From positions 1-7,208 of the forward strand of contig USBP01000066.1 in the NCBI GenBank assembly GCA_900552985.1: 7,208 nt of DNA, read 5' to 3'. This DNA comes from an uncultured Oscillospiraceae bacterium. GTDB taxonomy: Bacteria; Bacillota; Clostridia; Oscillospirales; Acutalibacteraceae. Both the position numbers and the translations under genes were made by a program. Within the stretch, counting starts at the first letter, position 1, and every line of letters starts with the position of its first letter. Positions 1-6,643 of the stretch are shown here, one piece after another. The notes under the pieces were generated by a model. It did not search any database. It was not told the DNA's origin and worked only from the letters and a program-made list of their open reading frames with translations.

Positions 1-764
1 CAGGAGTCGATCACGGCTGCGGAGTTGACAATGTTGGCGTTGAGCTCCTCCAGCTGCTCCTGCGGCGCGCCTGATGTGTAAAGCTCCCAGAATTTGCGCA
101 GCGTTTTGGTCATAATCACGCTGATGGTGGCAATCACACCTTTGGCGCCTGCTTTCATCGCGTCATATAAATAGGGGATATTGGCCTGCAAAACGTCGCT
201 TTGCGGCGCTTTCTGAATTTTTTCCGTAATCAGATCCATCTGGCAGGTGGTATCCTTAACGCCGATAAAGCGGCCGGTTTGTATCAGGCGGGCATAAGTG
301 TCGCTGTCGATGATTTTTTGCCCCGGGTAACCGGGGAATTCATAGAGCATCACCGGCAGCGTGGTGCAGTTGGCAAGCTCGCAGAGGCTTTCAAACAGCT
401 CCTCCGGCCGGTCCCCAATGCCGCGGGAGGTGAAAACCAGCGCGTCCACCCCGGTTTGCTCCATGCGGCGCACCTCTTCCTTCTGCGCCTGCATTCCCTC
501 CTCAAGGTTGGCAGTGGCGATTACACGCATCTCTCTGGGGGCACGGCGCACCGTCAACGTGGCGGAGTGCAGCCGTTCCTCCAGCGTGAGATCCTTCATC
601 TCAGAAGAGCCGCAGACCGGAAAAAGATTGTGCGGGCGATGCGAGATCTGATAGTCCAGATATTGCTCATACACCTTCCAGTCAATGGAGCCATCCTCCT
701 GAAATGGCGTCATGATGAGCGAATAGACGCCCGCAAACGTGTTCAAGGTTTCTTCGGTTAACAT
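1..764 (-). CDS. DapA/NanA-superfamily aldolase or lyase (partial, C-terminus off window)
   Basis: The 254 visible residues match the dihydrodipicolinate synthase / N-acetylneuraminate lyase superfamily, class I (Schiff-base) TIM-barrel enzymes that join or split pyruvate-type keto acids; they are usually about 290-310 residues, so roughly 40-50 are missing. Visible: N-terminal GVYSLIMTPF (12-21), a substrate-carboxylate loop VCGSSEM (50-56), catalytic tyrosine Y141 in MLYEFPG, and Schiff-base lysine K170 in GVKDTT, followed by the AGAKGVIAT strand (205-213). The start is set by AGGAGG eight bases upstream (773-778). It is the last visible gene of the sugar operon, 16 bases after the preceding stop. 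The loop GSSEM is one residue shorter than the GTTGE(F) of true DapA and differs from the GSTGE of NanA, so lysine biosynthesis is unlikely. A catabolic aldolase or dehydratase for a sugar-derived keto acid fits better, but the substrate is inferred from context only. Confidence 0.93.
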   Translation of the reverse strand, partial: MLTEETLNTFAGVYSLIMTPFQEDGSIDWKVYEQYLDYQISHRPHNLFPVCGSSEMKDLTLEERLHSATLTVRRAPREMRVIATANLEEGMQAQKEEVRRMEQTGVDALVFTSRGIGDRPEELFESLCELANCTTLPVMLYEFPGYPGQKIIDSDTYARLIQTGRFIGVKDTTCQMDLITEKIQKAPQSDVLQANIPYLYDAMKAGAKGVIATISVIMTKTLRKFWELYTSGAPQEQLEELNANIVNSAAVIDS

Positions 765-780
765 GAAGCAGTCCTCCTCC

Positions 781-2982
781 CTATTCTTCTTCCCGCAACA
801 GGCCAAAATAACGCCCCATCCAATATGGGTGCAGAAATACGCTGCCATCCTCCGCCGCTGTGCCGCGGTCGTCTCCGCCTCCGGGGAGCATGGGGTTGGC
901 GTTCGGCCCTTCGGGTTCGCCAACTGCCGCCTGTGTCAGCTCCGGGCATCCGGTATCTGCCCGGAATGGATTTCCGTCATATTTATTCAGAGGCTTCTCA
1001 TCGTAGGGCAGCGGCCTTTCCAGCTGGCGGGGTTCGCCGAGCTGCTCCGGGGAGGAATCCCACACCAGCTCCTGCCGGTGGCTGTTGAAGGTCTGCCATC
1101 GGATGAGATCCAGCGGCATCAGCGCCAGGCTTTCCGCAGCCGCCTCAATGTCGCACACATGGCCTGTCATCGCACCGTAGATGATATTCCACAGCGGCGT
1201 GCGCTCCACACGCTCATATTGCCAGTGGTGCTCGAGCCCCATCAGGTAAAACGCGCGCAGAGACGGATCCTGCTCATACCGCAGCAGGGGCACGCTGGTG
1301 AGGAACGCAAGCTCGTCGTCGATGTGGCAGACATGCGCGTCCTCCACCTTGTGCTGGGCGACGTTCATCGCATAGTGGTGTTTTGTCACGAGCGTGCGGT
1401 ATGCGTCGTCATATTCCTGCCGGCCTGTCATATGGTGAGCTGTTTTTAAAAAGGAGAGGATCTCCAGCGAATTGACGCCATGCTCAAACATCCACTTATT
1501 GTCGTGATTGAGCTGATCGGGGTTCCAGACGGCCCAGGTTGTAGGCTGGCCATCCGTATCTACAAGATGGTAGCCGTTTCGCAGAATATGATCCATAATT
1601 TCGCTCACCACACCGGCGAGCATGGCCTTTTCCCTATCATCTGCCACCAAATCATAATAGAGTGAATAGGCGTAGAAATGGCCAACCATTTCGTCGCTGG
1701 AGGTTTCGCCCTTCCATTCGCAATCCCCCTCTGCGCTCAGGTGCCACTCCGGATCGCCGTTGCCAAAGCCCTCTTCGCCGGGGTAGCGGATGGCGCGGGC
1801 GGTAAAGCCCGGGATGGAGCTCACCTGTGCCAGCCGCACCATGGCCAGAATACTGCGCCGGGCCAGCGCAGCCGCCTCCTCTTCCCCGGTCACAGCGTAG
1901 CGGTAGGCCTGCGCCGCAGCGTAGCAGCCCGTCCAGAGGCCGTCGTTATCCGATATTTCTACCTTGCCTGAGGCAATATCCCCCTCCCTTGTGAGGGCGC
2001 GCACGGTCACAAAGCCGTCGCGGCGCACGTGATAGCGCTCCGTAATGGCCTGATAATGCGCCGCCTTCTGAGCAAGCGTCATCTCTTTTGTTTGAATAAT
2101 GCTGAGCCCATCCGCCGTCCCGGCGCAGAGAGCGCCATCCGGGCCGAGCGCGAGGCAGCGCACATCCGGGCTTGGCACCCAGCGTTTATAGCCCAGATAT
2201 TTTACCTGCCCGCCCTGCCAGAGCATCAACCCGAACGGCGTTGCAAAGCATAGCCCACCCTCCGGCGTGCGGATGCAGGCGCGCAGGTCACCCTGCGGCA
2301 GGCCGGCGGTCCCCTCCGGCGTCAGCCAATGATCCGTCCCATTATAGACGCACAGGCCGCGGTCAGTACCAATCCAGAGGTGCTCCGTTTCATCAAAGGA
2401 AAGGCATCGGATACAGTCGCTGACCAGCGGCGTAGTACGGGCGTACAGCTCGGACCAGTGCCACCGCTTCCCTGTCAGGGCCAGCAGACCGGATGCCTTT
2501 GTTCCGACATAGACATTATAACCGCTGCGAACCGCGAGGCAGGATCCCTCTCCAGGGATGCCGAGCAGTTCTTCCCATCCGGTTCCCTCCCGGCGGTAGA
2601 GGGCATTTTCCGTCAAAAGCCAGAGCGTGCCGTCCAATCCCTGTGCCAGAGCGGCAATTTCGGAGTCCCATTCGGAGCGCTCTGTCAGGCCGGAGGCACA
2701 AAAGACGAGCAGCGTGCGCCCGGCCCCCGCCCATATGGCGCCATCGCTGCCGCAGAGCAAAACGCTGACGGGCAGACCCTCCGCCTCTGCGACAGGCCGG
2801 AAACACGCCTCGCCCGGCGCGAGGCGGGCAAGCCCAGCCTCCGTGCCGGCCCAGAGGCCGCCCTCGCTGTCATAAGCGAGGCTCAGCACAGAGTTGCCCG
2901 GCAGGCCCTCGGCGGTATGGTAAAAAGCGCGGGTGCGCTGCGGGAAGCGGCCCGCGCAGTAGGATGCGTTTTGATATCGCAT
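781..2982 (-). CDS. Seven-repeat propeller protein fused to a probable alpha/alpha-toroid enzyme domain
   Basis: A 733-residue protein of unknown function. Residues 26-296 hold seven repeats of the two-component-regulator propeller type (GLP..V..L..D.EG.LWAGT..GL..L), enough to close one seven-bladed beta-propeller. After a helical linker (about 300-340), residues 345-675 are helix-rich with motifs typical of alpha/alpha-toroid carbohydrate enzymes: SDNDGLWTGCY (344-354), SSIPGFTAR (388-396), TSSDEMVGHFYAY (427-439), TTWAVWNPDQLNHDNKW (481-497) and VCHIDDELAF (551-560). Candidate catalytic acids are D345, D347, D430, E431, D555 and D556. A polar Gly/Pro-rich stretch (about 680-712) precedes a conserved-looking aromatic tail, FLHPYWMGRY. 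There is no signal peptide or membrane segment, so it is probably cytoplasmic. AAAGGAGG lies five bases before the ATG. It is third in the operon, 27 bases after the GH4 gene. Hydrolase, lyase or epimerase activity on a sugar is an inference; a purely regulatory role is the alternative. Confidence 0.88.
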   Translation of the reverse strand: MRYQNASYCAGRFPQRTRAFYHTAEGLPGNSVLSLAYDSEGGLWAGTEAGLARLAPGEACFRPVAEAEGLPVSVLLCGSDGAIWAGAGRTLLVFCASGLTERSEWDSEIAALAQGLDGTLWLLTENALYRREGTGWEELLGIPGEGSCLAVRSGYNVYVGTKASGLLALTGKRWHWSELYARTTPLVSDCIRCLSFDETEHLWIGTDRGLCVYNGTDHWLTPEGTAGLPQGDLRACIRTPEGGLCFATPFGLMLWQGGQVKYLGYKRWVPSPDVRCLALGPDGALCAGTADGLSIIQTKEMTLAQKAAHYQAITERYHVRRDGFVTVRALTREGDIASGKVEISDNDGLWTGCYAAAQAYRYAVTGEEEAAALARRSILAMVRLAQVSSIPGFTARAIRYPGEEGFGNGDPEWHLSAEGDCEWKGETSSDEMVGHFYAYSLYYDLVADDREKAMLAGVVSEIMDHILRNGYHLVDTDGQPTTWAVWNPDQLNHDNKWMFEHGVNSLEILSFLKTAHHMTGRQEYDDAYRTLVTKHHYAMNVAQHKVEDAHVCHIDDELAFLTSVPLLRYEQDPSLRAFYLMGLEHHWQYERVERTPLWNIIYGAMTGHVCDIEAAAESLALMPLDLIRWQTFNSHRQELVWDSSPEQLGEPRQLERPLPYDEKPLNKYDGNPFRADTGCPELTQAAVGEPEGPNANPMLPGGGDDRGTAAEDGSVFLHPYWMGRYFGLLREEE
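2095..2907 (-). repeat. Seven tandem propeller-blade repeats (protein level)
   Basis: Within the toroid-fusion protein, repeat cores occur near residues 26-54, 68-94, 107-130, 147-169, 186-214, 227-255 and 271-296. Each carries a variant of V-x-x-L-x-x-x-x-x-G-x-L-W-x-G-T-x-x-G-L. Blades 1 and 5 are closest to the consensus (GGLWAGTEAGLARL; HLWIGTDRGLCVY), while blades 3 and 4 are degenerate. Spacing is about 40 residues. The DNA itself is not visibly repeated, so these are old, diverged copies. Reg_prop repeats are best known from periplasmic sensors of hybrid two-component systems. Confidence 0.8.
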
Positions 2983-3009
2983 AGAATCCTCCTTTGGGAT
3001 AGACTGCCT

Positions 3010-4290
3010 TCAAATTTTAAATTTCGGAAGATATTCCCGATGCGCACATTTCATTTCAAAATAGCATTTTTTCGCATTTTCCCAATCCCCGATGAGCGGG
3101 TGGATGATCAGGGCGTTCATCGCCGCGTCATCATCCCCTGTCATGGCGGCCTGTACCGTATATTTTTCATACTGCTTGATGGTGCGCATCATGGAAATCA
3201 CATGCCCGTTGCGCACCGGCGGGATTGGAATGGGCGTTGCGCCATCCTTGCCGACAACGGCCGCGATCTCTACCACGTCGTCATCCGCCATAAAGTCAAG
3301 CGCGCCCCGGTTTGGAATGTTGACAATATGTACATCCTGCTTATCGTTGGCGATGGAGTCAATCAGCGACACCGCTGCGAGCGAATATTTATGCCCCCCG
3401 CGCTGGTCGAGCAGAGCGGGCTTTTCCGCAAGGGTTGGATCCGCATACATTTCCAGCAGCTTTTCCTCAATCTCCATGCAGACCTGCGCGCGGCTTTTCT
3501 CCTCCGCCGCCTGATCCCGCAGCTTTGCCTCCCTGCAATAGTAATATTGCAGGTAAGAGGAGGGGATTGCCTGCACGGCGCGCAGGCAATCAAGGGAAAA
3601 GCCGTCGTCCTTAATGTTGGCCATCACTGTGGTGGTGAAGCCCTTGGCAAGCATTTCGGGAAGCAGCTCCTTCCCATCCTTTACCACGGAGGTGACCCAG
3701 CTTAAATGGTTAAGCCCAACATAGGTGATCTTCGTATCGTCCCCCTCTGTTTCCCGGATATCCTCCAGCATGTTGATGGGGATATTGCACAGCCCGATGC
3801 TTTTAACCGGCGTGTGGTTTTGCAGGTATTCGGCCAAAATACCGGATGGGTTGGTGAAGTTAATCAGCCATGCGTTTGGGCAGATTGCCATCATCCGCTC
3901 TACAATGTGCTCCATTACTGGGATGGTGCGCAGCGCTTTGAAAAAGCCGCCGATGCCCGTTGTCTCCTGGCCAATGAGATGATATTTGATCGGGATGGTT
4001 TCATCAAGATACCGCGCGGGAAGCTTGCCCACCCGAATCTGACTGACGACAAAATCTGCACCCTGCAACGCTTCGTCCAGATCGTCGGTCATAACCACCT
4101 TGCAATCCGCGCCTGCTTTTTGCAGCATTCGCACGCACAGGCCGCCAACGATGGTGCGCTTTCGTTCGTCGATATCCATAAAGGAAATTTTTTTGAGCTT
4201 TAGGGATGCGTGCCGCTTGAGAAAACCATCGATCAGCTCTGGGGTATAGGTGCTGCCGGAACCAATAACCGCTACGGAGATTTCTTTCAT
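3010..4290 (-). CDS. Glycoside hydrolase family 4, 6-phospho-beta-glycosidase type
   Basis: A 426-residue GH4 enzyme of normal family length. GH4 enzymes use NAD+ and a divalent metal (Mn) in a redox-elimination mechanism and typically cleave 6-phospho-disaccharides in the cytoplasm. Visible: Rossmann nucleotide loop VIGSGSTYTPELI (8-20), D39 and D41 after the second strand, NFTNPSG (144-150), metal ligand C168 in GLCNIPI, metal ligand H195 in GLNHLSW, and tyrosine Y246 in PSSYLQYYY, placed like the catalytic base of family members. The Cys-Asn-Ile-Pro motif is of the class seen in 6-phospho-beta-glucosidases, unlike the Cys-His motifs of alpha-galactosidase, alpha-glucuronidase and 6-phospho-alpha-glucosidase members. 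Its ATG overlaps the kinase stop (ATGA), implying translational coupling, with a GGAAGGGG-like binding site inside the kinase end. The aglycone and exact sugar are unknown; other 6-phospho-beta-glycosides are possible. Confidence 0.93.
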   Translation of the reverse strand: MKEISVAVIGSGSTYTPELIDGFLKRHASLKLKKISFMDIDERKRTIVGGLCVRMLQKAGADCKVVMTDDLDEALQGADFVVSQIRVGKLPARYLDETIPIKYHLIGQETTGIGGFFKALRTIPVMEHIVERMMAICPNAWLINFTNPSGILAEYLQNHTPVKSIGLCNIPINMLEDIRETEGDDTKITYVGLNHLSWVTSVVKDGKELLPEMLAKGFTTTVMANIKDDGFSLDCLRAVQAIPSSYLQYYYCREAKLRDQAAEEKSRAQVCMEIEEKLLEMYADPTLAEKPALLDQRGGHKYSLAAVSLIDSIANDKQDVHIVNIPNRGALDFMADDDVVEIAAVVGKDGATPIPIPPVRNGHVISMMRTIKQYEKYTVQAAMTGDDDAAMNALIIHPLIGDWENAKKCYFEMKCAHREYLPKFKI

Positions 4291-5237
4291 GAATCTGCCC
4301 CTTCCTTCTTCTCTAGAATCCAGTTGATACAGCCGTATACCGGCGGCTTCCTGAGCAGGAGGAAGCGCATTGCACGGCCGCTTTTAAGCTCGCTTTTGGA
4401 TTGCAGCAGGTGAAGATAGCTTGCGGGAGCCAGCTTTGTGTGCATGGAGCCGGAGAGCACAACCTCAATCGGGGAATCCGGAAACTCCATCTGTGTGGCC
4501 AGAGCCGCAATCAGGTCGGAGCCTCGCTCAGCCATTTCGTCAAGCACTTCCAGTGCCGCTGCATCCCGCGCCTCTACCGCTGCAAAAAAAAGGTCGGTGA
4601 GGGTGCGGAGGAAATGATCTGCCTGCTCCGATTCCGCCTGGGCAATGGTGGCGAGAAATTCCTCCCGGGAGGCAAGCGAAAATTTCTGAAAATACAGCTG
4701 CGTCAGCAGGCTCTTACGTTTTTGCAGGAACACATCGTCATAAACGATACGAAATGCCTGCTCCGCAATCCAGACGCCGTTGCCCTTATCCGCCGTAGCG
4801 TTCCCAAGGCCGCCGAGCTGCATCTGATGGCCGCGGCTGTCAACGGCGTTGCAGCAGGTACCTGTGCCGGTGTTATAACCGATTGCAGCCGGGTTATCCG
4901 CTCCGGCCTTGATTACGATAAAGCCGTCGTTATAAATTTCAAACCGGCTCCACCCCCGTGCCGTTAACTCGCTGCACATAGCGTCATGCTGGTAGGGATG
5001 GTCGATCCCGGCAAGGCCCATCAGCATGCGCGCAATATCGCCCGGGGCCTTCCCCTCCTGGCGGAGCAGGGCGTGGAGGCCCTCTGAAATGGTTTCGGCC
5101 GCCTGCGGGATTCCCCCGGCCAGGTTTTCATGGTTGCTGCCGGGCCCTGTCAGGCTGCCAAGCAGCCGCTTGGTTTCATCAAAGAGAGCGTAGGTCGTTT
5201 TGGTGCCGCCCCCGTCTACGCCGATATAATAGCTCAT
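4287..5237 (-). CDS. BadF/BadG/BcrA/BcrD-family sugar kinase (N-acetylglucosamine kinase-like)
   Basis: A 316-residue ASKHA-fold kinase, the first gene of the operon. Visible: phosphate-1 loop GVDGGGTKTTYALFD (6-20), LMGLAGID (72-79), probable catalytic base D104 in YNDGFIVIKAG, phosphate-2 loop GYNTGTGTCCNAV (120-132), GGLGNATADKGNGVWI (142-157), and the adenosine-side motif VVLSGSMHT (259-267). Family members phosphorylate GlcNAc, MurNAc (clostridial MurK) or related sugars at O6. Because GH4 needs a 6-phospho-glycoside, this enzyme might phosphorylate the imported glycoside itself, or the sugar released later; that is inference. I chose ATG 5237 because AGGAGG sits eight bases upstream (5246-5251) and the mature protein begins right at the DGGGTKT strand. 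The frame stays open to an ATG at 5348, but that one lies in the -35 box. The usual GDEGS loop reads ADKGNG here, an odd variant. Confidence 0.88.
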   Translation of the reverse strand: MSYYIGVDGGGTKTTYALFDETKRLLGSLTGPGSNHENLAGGIPQAAETISEGLHALLRQEGKAPGDIARMLMGLAGIDHPYQHDAMCSELTARGWSRFEIYNDGFIVIKAGADNPAAIGYNTGTGTCCNAVDSRGHQMQLGGLGNATADKGNGVWIAEQAFRIVYDDVFLQKRKSLLTQLYFQKFSLASREEFLATIAQAESEQADHFLRTLTDLFFAAVEARDAAALEVLDEMAERGSDLIAALATQMEFPDSPIEVVLSGSMHTKLAPASYLHLLQSKSELKSGRAMRFLLLRKPPVYGCINWILEKKEGADS

Positions 5238-5245
5238 AGAAGAGT

Positions 5246-5251
5246 CCTCCT
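5246..5251 (-). promoter_or_regulatory. Ribosome binding site that sets the kinase start
   Basis: AGGAGG on the minus strand lies eight bases before ATG 5237. It resolves the start against the in-frame ATG at 5348. Almost the same initiation context (AGGAGGACT, then a CTTC-like spacer) precedes the DapA-like gene at 765-778. Confidence 0.85.
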
Positions 5252-5319
5252 CTGCGTTTGTACCGGTGAGCTTACAGCCCGCCGCAGGTCCAATGTGGGA
5301 CAAAATAAGATCCTCAATT

Positions 5320-5348
5320 ATTATACTCAGTTTATTTAATGAAAGCAA
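5320..5348 (-). promoter_or_regulatory. SigA-type promoter of the four-gene sugar operon
   Basis: On the minus strand a TTGCTT -35 box (5343-5348) and a perfect TATAAT -10 box (5320-5325) are separated by 17 bases in an AT-rich stretch. Transcription should start near 5313, giving a leader of about 75 bases before the kinase ATG. No clear cre site, riboswitch or intrinsic terminator is visible in that leader. Assignment is from consensus match and position only. Confidence 0.72.
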
Positions 5349-5452
5349 TAGGATAATTGCAATTTATAATGGGTTCTTAAAATTTTTATAGAAGTGTGCG
5401 GCGCCCTTAAGGGGAGAATATACCGCTTATGATTCTGTTGACAAAAATAGCC

Positions 5453-5480
5453 TTGACCGCAGCGGCAGATGGTCTATAAT
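5453..5480 (+). promoter_or_regulatory. SigA-type promoter of the DUF3048 lipoprotein gene
   Basis: TTGACC (5453-5458) and a perfect TATAAT (5475-5480) are 16 bases apart. Transcription should begin near 5487, leaving a leader of about 62 bases. This rules out the in-frame ATG at 5483 as a start for this transcript. A nearby TTGACA at 5438-5443 has no matching -10 box at normal spacing. Confidence 0.72.
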
Positions 5481-5497
5481 GAATGGAGAAAAAACAG

Positions 5498-5529
5498 GCT
5501 GCCGGGGTGAAAATGCCTATATCGGCAGC
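5498..5529 (+). promoter_or_regulatory. Leader hairpin next to the lipoprotein ribosome binding site
   Basis: GCTGCCG (5498-5504) and CGGCAGC (5523-5529) form a perfect 7-base-pair stem around an 18-base loop, with a possible extra G-U pair. It lies in the transcribed leader and ends three bases before the GGAAAGGA binding site (5533-5540). No T-tract follows, so it is not a terminator. It could affect translation or mRNA stability, or be chance. Confidence 0.45.
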
Positions 5530-5548
5530 TGCGGAAAGGATGACGGGA

Positions 5549-6643
5549 ATGAAGAAAAAGGCCAAATTTCCCCGCAGGGGGGCAAGCCTTTGCATGGCGG
5601 CCCTGCTTTTGCTGGCGATAGCAATGGGGCTTGCCGGCTGCAGCACAGGCGGAGAGGAGGCACCTTCTGCGGGGCCGACGGAAGGGCAAACGCAGGCTCC
5701 GGCGGTTTCGGTTAATCCACTCACGGGCGAATCCGGCTTTCCAGAGACGGCAATGGGCAAGCGCCCGGTGGCTGTGATTATCAACAACGCGCCGGCGGCG
5801 CGTCCGCAGTGGGGCCTGTGCGCTCCGGATATTGTGCTGGAGGGGCTGGCGGAGGGCGGCATCACCCGGATGATGTGGCTGTTTGCCAGCGTGCAGGATA
5901 TTCCCAAGATCGGCTCGCTGCGCAGTGCGCGGCATGATTTTCTGGAGGTCGCGGAGGGGTTTGACGCCATTTTTGTGCACTGGGGCGGCAGCGTTTATGC
6001 CTATGACGCGCTGGAGCAGCGCAGTGTGGACGATATTGACGGCATGACCTATTCCAACAAATATTTTTACCGGGATCAATCGCGCGACGTGGGGATGGAA
6101 CACACCGGCTGCACAGATGGGGATCGCCTGTCGCGGGCGATTGAATCGCTCGGCCTCCGTCAGGAGGTCAGGCAGGGCTATCAGGCGCCCTTTACCTTCT
6201 CTGAGGAGGGTGGGGCGAGAGCGCTCGCCGGCGGGGCGTGCGCAAGCCTTGATTTCTCTTTTTCCAACGCGTACCGGCATACCTTCCGTTATGATACGTC
6301 CGCAGGCCTTTATCAGAATTTTATGAACGGCGAGCCCATGACGCAGGATGGCGGCCAGCAAATGGCGGTGAAAAATGTTTTGCTGCTTTTCTGCCCGATC
6401 AAAAGCATGGGAGACGCCAGCGGCTGCATTGATATGGATCTGACGGGTGGCAGTGGTATTTATGCGGTAAATGGAACCTATGAGCACATTACATGGAAAA
6501 AGGGGAACACGCCCGCGAATCCGCTGAAGCTTTATGCGGCAGATGGAACAGAGCTCGCACTGGAAGTGGGCAAAAGCTATATTGGCCTCGTGCCGGAAGA
6601 GCGGCAGCAAAAGGTTTCCATTTCTTCTACATTGGAATCATAA
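5549..6643 (+). CDS. yerB: DUF3048 (YerB-like) lipoprotein
   Basis: A 364-residue lipoprotein of the YerB family (DUF3048), common in Bacillota; the molecular function is not established. Visible: basic N-terminus MKKKAKFPRR, hydrophobic stretch (about 14-28), and lipobox LAGC with C31 as the lipidated cysteine. A Pro/Thr/Gly-rich tether (32-55) then precedes the DUF3048 N-terminal half, with NPLTG (56-60), RPVAVIINN (72-80), ARPQWGL (84-90), EGGITRMMWLF (102-112), IGSLRSARHDF (121-131) and FVHWGG (142-147). A C-terminal half runs from about 225 to 350. The product should sit on the outer face of the membrane. I chose ATG 5549 because GGAAAGGA precedes it by eight bases and it gives a classic signal peptide; ATG 5513 or 5540 would add 12 or 3 residues. 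The symbol is by family resemblance, not proven orthology. Confidence 0.9.
   Translation: MKKKAKFPRRGASLCMAALLLLAIAMGLAGCSTGGEEAPSAGPTEGQTQAPAVSVNPLTGESGFPETAMGKRPVAVIINNAPAARPQWGLCAPDIVLEGLAEGGITRMMWLFASVQDIPKIGSLRSARHDFLEVAEGFDAIFVHWGGSVYAYDALEQRSVDDIDGMTYSNKYFYRDQSRDVGMEHTGCTDGDRLSRAIESLGLRQEVRQGYQAPFTFSEEGGARALAGGACASLDFSFSNAYRHTFRYDTSAGLYQNFMNGEPMTQDGGQQMAVKNVLLLFCPIKSMGDASGCIDMDLTGGSGIYAVNGTYEHITWKKGNTPANPLKLYAADGTELALEVGKSYIGLVPEERQQKVSISSTLES

Larger units (their letters stand above)
5238..5548. other. Divergent intergenic control region (311 bases)
   Basis: It contains the two promoters listed separately, with their -35 boxes about 104 bases apart, and several short dyads between or beside them. 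A perfect 10-base palindrome AATTGCAATT lies at 5355-5364, just upstream of the operon -35 box. An imperfect 20-base dyad lies at 5374-5393 (TTCT...AGAA ends, 7 of 10 pairs matching). A perfect palindrome CCCTTAAGGG lies at 5404-5413. These are candidate operators by position only; no named regulator motif is recognised. No coding sequence is supported here. Confidence 0.5.

Noticed and set aside
739..1449. 236-codon plus-strand frame over the propeller-toroid gene
   Set aside because: Shadow of the minus-strand gene; no ribosome binding site or recognisable domain.
2329..3705. 458-codon open frame on the plus strand
   Set aside because: It is antisense to both the GH4 gene and the propeller-toroid gene and runs across their junction. 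Its protein is low in family-like motifs and rich in Arg/His/Ala, as expected from reading the reverse of a GC-rich gene; both opposing genes have clear motifs and ribosome binding sites.
5288..5301. GTCC/GGAC hairpin in the operon leader
   Set aside because: Only four base pairs with mismatched flanks; too weak to call a regulatory structure or riboswitch.
5238..5348. 37-residue N-terminal extension of the kinase
   Set aside because: The ATG at 5348 lies in the -35 box, upstream of the predicted transcription start. The extension is not like the family, and ATG 5237 has AGGAGG at ideal spacing.
5365..5370. Plus-strand TATAAT
   Set aside because: No -35-like hexamer at 16-18 bases upstream; the sequence is within an AT-rich stretch where chance matches are expected.
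5483..5548. 22-residue N-terminal extension of the lipoprotein
   Set aside because: ATG 5483 is within the promoter, ahead of the predicted transcription start, and would bury the signal peptide behind a non-typical leader.
5474..6610. 378-codon open frame on the minus strand
   Set aside because: It is antisense to the DUF3048 lipoprotein, whose signal peptide, lipobox and domain motifs are unmistakable; the reverse frame shows no recognisable domain.
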